Assembly: GCA_934176955.1 (NCBI GenBank)
Contig: CAKPOS010000008.1
Coordinates: 1-64,000, forward strand
Direction of reading: 5' to 3'
DNA: 64,000 bases
Origin: an uncultured Bacilli bacterium
GTDB lineage: Bacteria; Bacillota_I; Bacilli_A; RF39; UBA660
This document shows positions 16,326-24,843 of this stretch, piece after piece; the stretch's first letter is position 1; each line of letters begins with the position of its first letter. The notes under the pieces are model-generated. The model did not search any database and had not been told where the DNA came from. It was given only the letters and a program-made list of their open reading frames with translations. The position numbers were made by a program, and so were the translations under genes.

Positions 16326-17348
16326 TAATGATTTAAAAAACGGTTTATATGCTGAAGCTAAGGCATAGGTAGTTTCAATTTCTTTTAAAGTATAAAATTG
16401 ATAAGGCAGATTTTTGATATTTTCTAAGATAATTTTATAGGACCTCATTTGCCATTTTTTATGTGTAAAAATATGAGTATAATTTATATCTTTTTGAATA
16501 TTCTTATAAGAAATTGAATTTTTTTCTAGATAAGAAACAATTTCTTTTTTGGAAATGTTTCCTTCTAATTGTGGAAAAGACCATAAATTTTGAAGAAGAC
16601 TTTCTTCTTTTCTTTGATATAAAGCATATTTATTTTGATACTGATAAAGAAGTACCGTATAAAATTCTTCTTTTTTTGTACTTTTCTTTTTCTTCACAGG
16701 AAGTGATAAATAAGTATTTTTTTTATAAGATAAACAATCTTTGTTTAATGGGCATTGTAAACAGTTTGGAGTTCCTTTTGGTAAACAGATTGTTTCTCCT
16801 AATTCCATCATCCCTTGATTAAAATCTCCGGCATCCATGGGTATCACTTGCATTAAATAATGCCGAATTTCTTTTTTTACTTTTGGTTCATCTATGTTCC
16901 TTTTATCATTGAAAAATCTTGTAAATACTCTTAGAACATTACCATCAATAGTTACTTCTTTTTGATTGAAACAAATAGAAGAAATAGCACTTGCTGTATA
17001 CTCTCCAATTCCAGGAAGTTTTAGGATTTCCACATATTCTGTGGGAAACTTTCCTTGATATTCTTGTTCAATAATTTGGGCAGTTTTTTTGAGGTTTTTA
17101 GCCCTTGAATAATAACCTAATCCTTCCCATAACTTTAATAATTTTTCTTCATCAATGGTAGCTAAATCATGAATTGTTGGTAAGAATGTGATAAATCTTT
17201 CATAGTAAGGAATGACAGCTTCTATTCTTGTTTGTTGAAGCATGATTTCTGATATCCAAATATGATAAGGATTGTTGTCTTTCCTCCAAGGAAGATCTCT
17301 TTTATTTTTTTGATACCATATACTTAATTTTGCTAATTCGTTTTTCAT
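16305..17348 (-). CDS. mutY: A/G-specific adenine DNA glycosylase
   Basis: Removes adenine mispaired with 8-oxoguanine during base excision repair. The 347 residues contain the catalytic Glu34 in SEIMLQQT, the helix-hairpin-helix LPGIGEYTASAI, the catalytic Asp region TIDGNVLRVF, and the [4Fe-4S] ligands in CLPKGTPNCLQCPLNKDC with spacing C-6-C-2-C-5-C. A NUDIX-like C-terminal domain (about 220-347) recognises 8-oxoG. Complete and of usual length. It begins ten bases after the upstream transglutaminase-like gene, so the two are co-transcribed. Confidence 0.97.
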   Translation of the reverse strand: MKNELAKLSIWYQKNKRDLPWRKDNNPYHIWISEIMLQQTRIEAVIPYYERFITFLPTIHDLATIDEEKLLKLWEGLGYYSRAKNLKKTAQIIEQEYQGKFPTEYVEILKLPGIGEYTASAISSICFNQKEVTIDGNVLRVFTRFFNDKRNIDEPKVKKEIRHYLMQVIPMDAGDFNQGMMELGETICLPKGTPNCLQCPLNKDCLSYKKNTYLSLPVKKKKSTKKEEFYTVLLYQYQNKYALYQRKEESLLQNLWSFPQLEGNISKKEIVSYLEKNSISYKNIQKDINYTHIFTHKKWQMRSYKIILENIKNLPYQFYTLKEIETTYALASAYKPFFKSLKETDMH

Positions 17349-17358
17349 GATAAAGTAC

Positions 17359-18249
17359 TTAACAATTCCTTTTTCTATTTATATCATTTGAACCTGGATA
17401 GTTTTTTTTGATTTCCTTTGATAATATTTTTGCTTTTTCTGTTGTATCAAGAATTGGTTCTTGCAATGTTATTGTTGATGGTAATTCTTCAATAAAAGAA
17501 TAATTATTTTGCTGGTTTAATTTTGCTTCTGATACTAAAAAGCAAGAAGATTTTGGTACTTTATCTTTAATGAAGGCAGTAGCGTCTATTAAGGATGATT
17601 GTCCATTTTGTAAGGTTACTTTATTTAAAGAATGAAAATTATCATTATGCTTTGCTGATATTACCTCTATATTTAATCCTAAAGTTTGACCTGTTATACT
17701 AAGAAAATTAGCAATATCAGAACATAATCCTTGTCCCATTAAAAGAATGCTATTATAGTTAGAGTCGATGGGAATATTATCTTTAAAATCAAAGTCATAT
17801 TCTGATACAAAGGGAATTTGGTTACAATATTTATAGCAGTCATATGAATACTTAAAATAAGTAGTAGTGAAATCAAAGAGAAGAGATGCTTTTTCTGATT
17901 CATTTTTAGGAATTGATAAAGTACTTAATAAGATTTCTTTCATTTGTAAGGCAATTTCATTGGTTGTTGGCTGATTTAATTTTAATATTGTATGATAAAT
18001 TTGTTGATAATTATCTAGACTTTCTTTTAATGTTTTGATATTTCTATTTTTTGAAATTTCTGGATTTATTTTTCTTTCTTTCATTGCCAATAGGGCGATT
18101 TTATATTGTTTTTGAAATTTCTTTTGAGATTCTTTATCTAGACTCTCTATCATATTTTTATTTTCTTCATACTTTTTAATAGAATATATTACTAATTCAT
18201 CATAAATATCTTTAATATCTTCATCTGTAAAAAAAGTTTCTAACTGCAT
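17359..18249 (-). CDS. transglutaminase-like (papain-fold) protein
   Basis: A 296-residue cytosolic protein without a signal peptide. The first 110 residues are helical and charged. The C-terminal half carries a candidate Cys-His-Asp triad: Cys176 (MGQGLCSDIANFL), His206 (NDNFHSLNKV) and Asp222 (SSLIDATAF), with the hydrophobic pattern TGQTLGLNIEVISAKH between them, all as in transglutaminase-like domains. Members act as proteases, amidases or cross-linkers. It lies upstream of mutY in one unit and behind the enolase terminator. Three other genes here carry the same triad (10150, 20203, 50658). The domain call is firm; the reaction is unknown. Confidence 0.8.
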   Translation of the reverse strand: MQLETFFTDEDIKDIYDELVIYSIKKYEENKNMIESLDKESQKKFQKQYKIALLAMKERKINPEISKNRNIKTLKESLDNYQQIYHTILKLNQPTTNEIALQMKEILLSTLSIPKNESEKASLLFDFTTTYFKYSYDCYKYCNQIPFVSEYDFDFKDNIPIDSNYNSILLMGQGLCSDIANFLSITGQTLGLNIEVISAKHNDNFHSLNKVTLQNGQSSLIDATAFIKDKVPKSSCFLVSEAKLNQQNNYSFIEELPSTITLQEPILDTTEKAKILSKEIKKNYPGSNDINRKRNC

Positions 18250-18272
18250 TGTTTATCCTCCTTAATTTAAGA

Positions 18273-18299
18273 AAAGCGTAAGGATAAGCCATACGCTTT
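18273..18299 (-). terminator. enolase terminator
   Basis: Stem AAAGCGTA (18273-18280) with TACGCTTT (18292-18299) just after the eno stop on the minus strand. Confidence 0.7.
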
Positions 18300-18304
18300 A
18301 ATGA

Positions 18305-19537
18305 TTAATTTTCATTATTTATTTCTTCTTCAATTCTCATTAATTGATTATATTTACAAATTCTATCTGTTCTTGACATAGAACCAGTTTTAATTTGTCC
18401 TAAATCTAGTCCTACTGCTAAATCAGCAATTGTTGTATCTTCTGTTTCTCCACTTCTGTGGGAAATAATTGTTTTGTATCCATTTTCTCTTGCTAATTTT
18501 ATTGTTTCTAATGTTTCTGTAATGGTACCAATTTGATTTACTTTTAAAAGAATAGCATTACCTGCATGTTTGTCAATTCCCATTTGTAAACATTTTTTGT
18601 TGGTTACAAATAAATCGTCTCCTACTAATTGTATTTTATCTCCTAAGCGTTCTGTTACTTTGGTAAATCCTTCCCAATCGTTTTCATCCACTGGATCTTC
18701 AATAGAGATAATTGGATATTTATTTACTAATTCGTCATAAAAATCAATTAATTCGTCAGTAGTAAGGCTTCTTCCTTCTCCTTTCAAATTATATTTTCCA
18801 TCTTGATAGAATTCACTAGCTGCTACATCTATTGCAATGTTAACATCTTCTCCAGGAACATATCCTGCTCTTTTGATAGCTTCCATGATTAATTCGAATC
18901 CTTCTGTGTTAGATTCTAAATTAGGAGCAAATCCTCCTTCATCTCCTACTCCAGTAGCTAATCCTTTTTCATTTAATACTTTCTTTAAATTGTGGAATAC
19001 TTCGGAACCTACACGTACTCTTTCTTTGATTGTATCGCGATTAGGAATAATCATGAATTCTTGGAAATCTAATTTATTGTCTGCATGAGCTCCTCCATTG
19101 ATAATATTCATCATTGGCCTAGGTAAAGTTCTTCCTTCTCCTATATATTTATATAAAGGTAAGCCTGCTTCTTTAGCACTCGCTTTCATTGCGGCCATAG
19201 AAATTCCTAGAATAGCATTTGCTCCATATTTAGATTTTGTTTCTGTACCATCTGCTTCTATCATTGCATAATCTAATGCTTTTTGATCTTTAGCATCTAG
19301 TCCTATTACTAAATCTCTTAATGGTCCATTGACATTGGCAACAGCTTTTTCAACACCTTTGCCCATATATCTTGTTCCACCATCTCTTAATTCTAGTGCT
19401 TCTCTTTCTCCTGTTGAGGCACCACTTGGAACAGCTGCTCTTCCCATTGTTCCATCTTCTAGAATTACATCTACTTCAACTGTAGGATTTCCTCTAGAAT
19501 CTAGAATTTCTCTTCCTTTTACATCTTTAATTTTCAT
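18305..19537 (-). CDS. eno: enolase (phosphopyruvate hydratase)
   Basis: Glycolytic enzyme converting 2-phosphoglycerate to phosphoenolpyruvate; Mg-dependent, cytosolic. The 410 residues begin MKIKDVKGREILDSRGNPTVEVDV and include NIINGGAHADNKLDFQEFMI, VGDEGGFAPNL, SIEDPVDENDW, the catalytic-Lys segment AILLKVNQIGT and ISHRSGETEDTTIADLAV. The C-terminus stops at RIEEEINNEN, about 15-20 residues shorter than the usual end, without loss of catalytic residues. Single gene with its own terminator; divergent from the 19669 gene across a gap that holds a palindromic element. Confidence 0.98.
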   Translation of the reverse strand: MKIKDVKGREILDSRGNPTVEVDVILEDGTMGRAAVPSGASTGEREALELRDGGTRYMGKGVEKAVANVNGPLRDLVIGLDAKDQKALDYAMIEADGTETKSKYGANAILGISMAAMKASAKEAGLPLYKYIGEGRTLPRPMMNIINGGAHADNKLDFQEFMIIPNRDTIKERVRVGSEVFHNLKKVLNEKGLATGVGDEGGFAPNLESNTEGFELIMEAIKRAGYVPGEDVNIAIDVAASEFYQDGKYNLKGEGRSLTTDELIDFYDELVNKYPIISIEDPVDENDWEGFTKVTERLGDKIQLVGDDLFVTNKKCLQMGIDKHAGNAILLKVNQIGTITETLETIKLARENGYKTIISHRSGETEDTTIADLAVGLDLGQIKTGSMSRTDRICKYNQLMRIEEEINNEN

Positions 19538-19555
19538 TATAACACTTCCTTCTAC

Positions 19556-19586
19556 ATAAGTATTTTATCACAAAAATAATACTTAT
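19556..19586. repeat. palindromic intergenic element upstream of eno
   Basis: Perfect arms ATAAGTATT (19556-19564) and AATACTTAT (19578-19586) separated by 13 bases, between the divergent eno and 19669 genes. Belongs to the dispersed family in the findings. Confidence 0.6.
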
Positions 19587-19625
19587 ATAGAATTTTTAAT
19601 AAATAGTTAATTATCTTCTTTAGAA

Positions 19626-19654
19626 TTGACATTTTTATGTAAAATATATATAAT
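19626..19654 (+). promoter_or_regulatory. consensus promoter of the 19669 gene
   Basis: TTGACA (19626-19631), 17-base spacer, TATAAT (19649-19654). The predicted start of transcription is near 19661, leaving a leader of only about 8 bases before the ATG at 19669. Confidence 0.8.
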
Positions 19655-19668
19655 TTTAATAAATAGAA

Positions 19669-20175
19669 ATGAGTGATGATGTGGAAAGTTTAGTTAATTT
19701 TTTTATAGGATTATTTGGAGGGGCTGCTAAGGAAGTTGTTATTTTTATTATTTCTTTAATGCCTATTTTGGAACTTCGAGGAGGACTTTTGGCTGCGTCT
19801 CTTCTTCATGTAGAATATATAAAGGCTGCAATGATTTGTGTAATTGGTAATGTATTACCTATTCCTTTTGTACTTCTATTTTTAGAAAAGATATTAGATT
19901 TATTTGAAAAATGGAAAGTTACGAAAAAAGTAGTTGTTTGGTTAGAAAAAAAGGTAGATAATAAAAGAGAACAAATTGATAAATATGGCTATTTAGGTCT
20001 TGCTTTATTTGTTGGTATTCCTTTACCTGGTACTGGTGCTTGGACCGGCTCTTTACTTGCTGTTATGCTTGGAATGAACAAAAAGAAGTCTTTTCTCTTT
20101 ATTTTGATTGGTGTTCTTATGGCAGCAGTAATTATGAGTATTTTATCTTATGGAATTTTAGGGAGTATTCTCTAA
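19669..20175 (+). CDS. small multidrug export family protein (PF06695-like)
   Basis: A 168-residue membrane protein with four or more hydrophobic segments. The family pattern is clear: SLMPILELRGGLLAA near residues 28-42 and YGYLGLALFVGIPLPGTGAWTGSL near residues 105-128. The name 'small multidrug export' is historical; no transport role is proven for most members. The ATG at 19669 has no ribosome binding site and almost no leader after the promoter; a GTG at 19681 is an alternative start. It precedes the 20203 gene by 27 bases, probably in one transcript. Confidence 0.85.
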   Translation: MSDDVESLVNFFIGLFGGAAKEVVIFIISLMPILELRGGLLAASLLHVEYIKAAMICVIGNVLPIPFVLLFLEKILDLFEKWKVTKKVVVWLEKKVDNKREQIDKYGYLGLALFVGIPLPGTGAWTGSLLAVMLGMNKKKSFLFILIGVLMAAVIMSILSYGILGSIL

Positions 20176-20202
20176 TTTTTTTATAGAAAGGTATGGACTT
20201 AA

Positions 20203-21897
20203 ATGAAAAAGGATATAAATATTTTAATTGATGAGATAGTTTCAAATGTAAAAGATGAATGGCCTGTTCTTTATAAGATTAGATATGTTTACTTAGCAGT
20301 AGGAAAAGAGTTAATGAGAGATACTGATTTCTTTTTATCAGTAGATGGTAAGTTAGGAAGAGCTAATTTATCTAATCAAGAAATTATTGATATTTATAAT
20401 AGTGATAAAGGACGTGGTCTTGCAGTAATTTGTAAATCAGCTTCTTCTATTTTAAAGATGGCTTATGATAGATTAGGAATTCGTTCAAAATTAATTGAAA
20501 CGAATACTTCTTTAGCAACTATCTATGATAGTAGGGAATTTTTAATTAATCATTGGTTTTTAGCAGTATATGATGATAAAGGAAAAGCCTATTTTATGAC
20601 ATTAACTCCAGATTTAGGTTATATTCAAATGAATATGGAAACTAGGCATTTTGCTTCTAATATTCCTTATATTAGAGATTTTGGTTCTAAGAAGATGCAA
20701 GTATATAAAGGAGAAGAAATCAAACCTAGTTCTATTTCAAGAGATGAATTACAAAAAATTGATATAGAAATTGGTTATATCAAAAGAAAATATTTATATA
20801 ATGATAAGTATCAAAGAGAAAATAGTTGGAATTATCATTATGATAATGCTTCTTTTTCAATGTTAAAAAATGAAATGCATGATAATAAGCTATTTTATGA
20901 ATTAGCGATGAAAAAATCTCCTCTTTACAAAAAATATGCTACATTTAAAGGAGAAAATAACAAGGAAATTTCTTTTTTTGAAGATGATTTAAATGATTTA
21001 ACAATTGAAGATTGGAAATGTTTTAGTAAAGTTATTTGTGAGCAAGTTTTAGATAAAATTAAGCAAATTTTAGGATATGAAATATTTATCATTCCTGATA
21101 TTAATAGTAAACATTGGAATTATGAATCTTGGGTATTAAATCTTTGTGTTCAATTACAAAATGAAATATTGAAAAGAATGATTCCTAAAAATAAAGAAGA
21201 CACCAATATCGATATTGACCTAAATCAATTTGAATATAACAAATGGACTAAATCAATAAAAAAGAAATATTTTTCTAGAAATACATATAATGATATTTTA
21301 AGTATTTTAGATAAAATGAATGTTTTAATAAGTAGTACAAAAAAAGGAGAAACTAGGAAGAATGTTGGTGGGTTACTTAGTAGATTAGAATATCATTTTA
21401 TTCCTGAAGAATACATTTATGAAGAAAATATTAATAAAGATGGATATATATCTAATCATTATATTGCTAATAAGTTTAATTTTTTATTTCCTTATGTATT
21501 TAGTTGTAATGATACTATTACTGATTTTAATAAAATGGGTTATAGCGAACAATTATCTATTATGAAAGAAATATTAATGATAATGTTTCCTGAAATTAAT
21601 AAAAATAACTCTAGTATGCTAAATTATTACAATAAAAACTATAATGCTGTTTTTAATCGTATTCAAATGTATACAGTTAGAAATAAAGAAACTTGTGAAT
21701 ATTCAATTGTTTTTAATATTCCTAGTAATAAAGATGAGGATGATTATTACTTCTTTTACAACCCTGGAAAAAATTTATTTAAAGAAGTCAATTTTTTAGA
21801 TTTATTAAATGACTATATTATTGTTAGTAATCGACTAAAAAATAAAATGAGTATTATGAACTTAGAAAATATTGAGAAAAAAGGAAAGAAGTTTTAG
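20203..21897 (+). CDS. transglutaminase-like protein with long helical C-terminal region
   Basis: A 564-residue cytosolic protein. The first 150 residues hold a candidate triad: Cys77 (GLAVICKSASSILKMAYDRL), His117 (FLINHWFLAVYDD) and Asp137 (MTLTPDLGY). The order, spacing and the helix after the Cys match transglutaminase/papain-like domains. The remaining 400 residues are Asn/Lys/Tyr-rich and unrecognised, without membrane segments. AGAAAGG precedes the ATG. It follows the PF06695-like gene and ends in a bidirectional terminator. Function unknown; a protein-modifying or peptidase role is inferred from the triad. Confidence 0.75.
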   Translation: MKKDINILIDEIVSNVKDEWPVLYKIRYVYLAVGKELMRDTDFFLSVDGKLGRANLSNQEIIDIYNSDKGRGLAVICKSASSILKMAYDRLGIRSKLIETNTSLATIYDSREFLINHWFLAVYDDKGKAYFMTLTPDLGYIQMNMETRHFASNIPYIRDFGSKKMQVYKGEEIKPSSISRDELQKIDIEIGYIKRKYLYNDKYQRENSWNYHYDNASFSMLKNEMHDNKLFYELAMKKSPLYKKYATFKGENNKEISFFEDDLNDLTIEDWKCFSKVICEQVLDKIKQILGYEIFIIPDINSKHWNYESWVLNLCVQLQNEILKRMIPKNKEDTNIDIDLNQFEYNKWTKSIKKKYFSRNTYNDILSILDKMNVLISSTKKGETRKNVGGLLSRLEYHFIPEEYIYEENINKDGYISNHYIANKFNFLFPYVFSCNDTITDFNKMGYSEQLSIMKEILMIMFPEINKNNSSMLNYYNKNYNAVFNRIQMYTVRNKETCEYSIVFNIPSNKDEDDYYFFYNPGKNLFKEVNFLDLLNDYIIVSNRLKNKMSIMNLENIEKKGKKF

Positions 21898-21913
21898 CGC
21901 TTCTTTCCTTTTT
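21879..21913. terminator. bidirectional terminator
   Basis: A 13-bp stem (21879-21891 with 21900-21913) between convergent genes, with A/T runs on both sides; overlaps both stop codons. Confidence 0.85.
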
Positions 21914-22190
21914 CTATTTCTTGATTGCTTTTTCTATAATAATCTAAAAATTTTAAAAATTCTGGATTATTATTATCTTTCGGAATTTTTTTGATACTAA
22001 TATCATTATTTTCAAATATTTGAATAATATTAGGAATTTGTTTATCAACTAGCTCATTATTTTTATTTGGCCCTAATATATGATATTCATATCCTAAATC
22101 ATTTAATTGATTTTTTTTAGAATATAAATATATTTTATCGTTGCTACTTTTACTTTGATATAAAAATATATTAAATATGATACCTTTCAT
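21894..22190 (-). CDS. hypothetical protein
   Basis: A 98-residue Asn/Lys-rich protein (MKGIIFNIFLYQSKSSNDKIYLYSKK) that I do not recognise. It starts with a short beta-type hydrophobic run but no signal peptide or membrane helix. AGGTGGATGA precedes the ATG at acceptable spacing. It converges on the 20203 gene across a shared terminator, and its stop lies within that stem. A real small gene is likely because codon use and binding site are normal, but no role is visible. Confidence 0.55.
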   Translation of the reverse strand: MKGIIFNIFLYQSKSSNDKIYLYSKKNQLNDLGYEYHILGPNKNNELVDKQIPNIIQIFENNDISIKKIPKDNNNPEFLKFLDYYRKSNQEIEKGKKR

Positions 22191-22305
22191 TCATCCACCT
22201 TGTTTCTTGAGTAAATTGTAACATTTTTAGCTAAGTTATGCAACTAAAAAAATAATACTATTTAAAGATAAGTTTTATTCTTTAGTAAGAAACTGTTTAA
22301 GTATT

Positions 22306-23961
22306 TTATGTTTCAAAATAACTATCTCCTATGAACTCTCTTAAAATAGATAGTTTAGGAACATCATTACTTGGTATTGGTAGAACTAATTTTAAAATTG
22401 CTAGTAAACGAATAGCCGTGTGATACTCAGAATCTTCTGGTGGTACTGAATATAATAATGGTTCTACATAAGTTTTTAAGACACTTAATTCATAAACTAA
22501 AAAAGTATTAAAGATAACATTTGCTTCATCTTGATAAGGGAAAACATATTTTTCTTCTCCTTTTCTTACATCTTGCCAAGTGGATAAGGTTTTGGATGGG
22601 CTATGCCCTCTCGTTCGATAGTCTCTTACCATTCGACGAAGTAATCTAATATCTGTTAGGCTAATTCGATTATCATTATCAATATTTAAGTAAATTAATG
22701 GGCTAATATAAATTTTAAATTTATTTTTCTTAGGAATTTCCTTACTAATTTCTTCATTTAGAGCATGTAATCCTTCTACAATTAAAATATCATTATCCGA
22801 TAATTTTAAAGGACGATTAAATTCTTTTTTTCCAGTAATAAAGTTATAAGTTGGTGTTACAACAGATACTCCTTTTAAAAGTTTTTCCATTTGATTATTG
22901 AATAATTTAGTATCAATTGCTTTAATTCCTTCATAATCAGGTTTTCCATTTTCATCTAATGGAGTTTTTTCTCTTTCTTGGAAATAATCATCTAGGGATA
23001 AGTGATGTGGACTTAAGCCTAATGTTTTTAAATATAAGGCTAGTTTTTTTGCTGTTGTGGTTTTTCCTGATGAAGATGGACCTGATAATAAAACTACTTT
23101 AATATTGTCTTTATTTAAAGATATTTCTTCTGCAATGGACAAAAGTTTATAATCTTGTAAGATTTCTGCTAGGTTAATGATTTCTCCTGCACCTTTTTCA
23201 ATAATTTTTTCATTTAATTCACCAATATTATTGATATGAAGTAAATTTCCCCATTTTGCATATTCTTCTAAACTATTTACGTATTTTTCATGATAATTAA
23301 ATTTCGTTATTTTTCCATTGGTATGGGTAAATGGAAAACGAAGAACAATACCTTTATCTTCTAATAAAGTTAAATCAAACTTTTTTAAAATACTAGCATC
23401 GTTAGGTAAATCACCTATAATATAGTTATAGATTCCATCAAATTTATATAATTTCACAAAATTAGAAATCGTATAAGATAGCGTTTTTACTTTGTCATCT
23501 CTTTTTAATTTTTTAAAATACTCTATGGCTTCAATTCGGGAGGTTTCTAATTGTTCAAAAGGAAGACCAGCTTCGACTTTAGATTTCATTAATTCTTTAA
23601 TTTTTTCGACGTCTGCTTCTGTTACTTTTTTATCAATTTCACAATATATTCCCTTATCTATTGGATGTCTTATTTTGATTTTTGTATCTTTACCTAAAAC
23701 TCTTAATGTAGATGTTTCAAATAAAAATATTAATCCTCTTTCATAAATTTTGTTTCCTTGAGGAGTGGTAATGTCATACAATTCTAATGTTCCACTTTTC
23801 ATGATAGCATCGTCATAGCCAATTAATTGATTTTTAAATTTGGCACTGATAATGTCAAAAGGGTATTCTTCTTTGATATCTTCAATAATTTCTTTTAACT
23901 TTATTCCTTTTTTATATTCTTTCTTTTTTCCATTTTCAAACGTTATAATTATATTGTCCAT
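22306..23961 (-). CDS. nucleoside (uridine) kinase with N-terminal TGS/ThrRS-like domains
   Basis: A 551-residue protein of the kind often annotated as nucleoside kinase in Firmicutes. Residues about 1-65 are TGS-like (ITFENGKKKEYKKGIKLKEI); about 70-250 resemble the editing-side region of threonyl-tRNA synthetase (KIRHPIDKGIYCEID); about 280-500 are a uridine-kinase P-loop domain with VLLSGPSSSGKTTTAKKL, HHLSLDDYFQERE and ILIVEGLHALNEE. It would phosphorylate uridine, cytidine or a related nucleoside; the ThrRS-like part has no agreed role. It has its own promoter (24011-24040) and an AAGTATTTT element over its stop. Confidence 0.9.
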   Translation of the reverse strand: MDNIIITFENGKKKEYKKGIKLKEIIEDIKEEYPFDIISAKFKNQLIGYDDAIMKSGTLELYDITTPQGNKIYERGLIFLFETSTLRVLGKDTKIKIRHPIDKGIYCEIDKKVTEADVEKIKELMKSKVEAGLPFEQLETSRIEAIEYFKKLKRDDKVKTLSYTISNFVKLYKFDGIYNYIIGDLPNDASILKKFDLTLLEDKGIVLRFPFTHTNGKITKFNYHEKYVNSLEEYAKWGNLLHINNIGELNEKIIEKGAGEIINLAEILQDYKLLSIAEEISLNKDNIKVVLLSGPSSSGKTTTAKKLALYLKTLGLSPHHLSLDDYFQEREKTPLDENGKPDYEGIKAIDTKLFNNQMEKLLKGVSVVTPTYNFITGKKEFNRPLKLSDNDILIVEGLHALNEEISKEIPKKNKFKIYISPLIYLNIDNDNRISLTDIRLLRRMVRDYRTRGHSPSKTLSTWQDVRKGEEKYVFPYQDEANVIFNTFLVYELSVLKTYVEPLLYSVPPEDSEYHTAIRLLAILKLVLPIPSNDVPKLSILREFIGDSYFET

Positions 23962-24010
23962 GCCTTTATCACCATTTTCCTTTTTATTCTTTTACTATTA
24001 GTCTATTTTT

Positions 24011-24040
24011 ATTATACAATACTTATGTAGAATTTGTCAA
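24011..24040 (-). promoter_or_regulatory. promoter of the nucleoside kinase gene
   Basis: Minus-strand TTGACA (24035-24040), 18-base spacer, TATAAT (24011-24016). The spacer ends in ATAAGTATTG, a copy of the dispersed element placed directly against the -10. Confidence 0.75.
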
Positions 24041-24095
24041 AAAAATTTCTGAATAAAATAAAAAGGAATTGACTAAAATATTACTAGGTGATGAT

Positions 24096-24674
24096 ATGAA
24101 TTTAGTTCCAACAGTAATTGAAAAGTCTAATTATGGCGAGAGAGCTTATGATATTTATTCTAGACTTCTTAAAGATAGAATTATTATTTTAAGTGGAGAG
24201 ATTGACGATAATATGTCAAATAGTATTGTTGCACAACTTTTATACTTAGATGGAATGAATCATGATGATATTAGTATTTATATTAATTCTCCTGGTGGAT
24301 CTATTACAGCAGGAATGGCGATTTATGATACAATGAATTTTATTACAAGTAATGTTAGTACTATTTGTATTGGAATGGCTGCTTCAATGGCTGCATTTCT
24401 TCTGTCTAGTGGAGAAAAGGGAAAAAGATATTGTTTAGAAAATGCTGAAGTGATGATTCATCAACCATTAGGTGGGGCGCAAGGTCAAGCAACAGAAATT
24501 AAGATTGCAGCGGAAAGAATACTGAAATTAAAGAAAAGATTAAATAAAATTCTTGCAGATAATACTGGGAAAAGTTTACGTAAGGTGGAGAAAGATACTG
24601 AAAGAGATTACTTTATGGAAAGTAGTGAAGCATTAAAATATGGTATTATTGATAAAATATTAAAGAAAAGGTGA
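24096..24674 (+). CDS. clpP: ATP-dependent Clp protease proteolytic subunit
   Basis: Serine peptidase that forms the double-heptamer chamber fed by Clp ATPases. With the start at 24096 (AGGTGATGAT before it) the product has 192 residues, the normal length, and opens MNLVPTVIEKSNYGERAYDI. The triad is Ser97 (GMAASMAAF), His122 (MIHQPLGG) and Asp171 (DTERDYFM). An earlier TTG at 24069 would add nine residues at poor spacing and is rejected. It stands alone, followed by hairpins and a terminator, and ends in TGA. No CtsR box was recognised upstream. Confidence 0.97.
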   Translation: MNLVPTVIEKSNYGERAYDIYSRLLKDRIIILSGEIDDNMSNSIVAQLLYLDGMNHDDISIYINSPGGSITAGMAIYDTMNFITSNVSTICIGMAASMAAFLLSSGEKGKRYCLENAEVMIHQPLGGAQGQATEIKIAAERILKLKKRLNKILADNTGKSLRKVEKDTERDYFMESSEALKYGIIDKILKKR

Positions 24675-24747
24675 TTGATCTTTTCTGGTTCTTCGAAATT
24701 CGGTGGACCTAGAAAAAATTAGTTCAAATAATTGAGCTAGTTTTTTT
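24664..24747 (+). terminator. clpP 3' hairpins and terminator
   Basis: Three elements lie in a row. CTTTTCT around 24680-24686 can pair with AGAAAAG at 24664-24670 inside clpP, or, as part of 24681-24691, with 24705-24716 downstream; these two hairpins exclude each other. A third stem (24716-24727 with 24732-24743) with a T run is a clear rho-independent terminator that can also serve the convergent flavoprotein gene. Confidence 0.6.
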
Positions 24748-24843
24748 GATAATCAAAAAGACATTGACACACTTCTTTTGTACAATGTTTATAGAATAAA
24801 AAAATACAAAGTACGAGGTGTTATCAATATCTCCTTTTCTTTT

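Noticed and set aside
24748..24843. A small RNA gene from TTGACA near 24764
   Set aside because: The best -10 lies 19-20 bases away and no clear end was found; the region is better read as the gap between convergent terminators.
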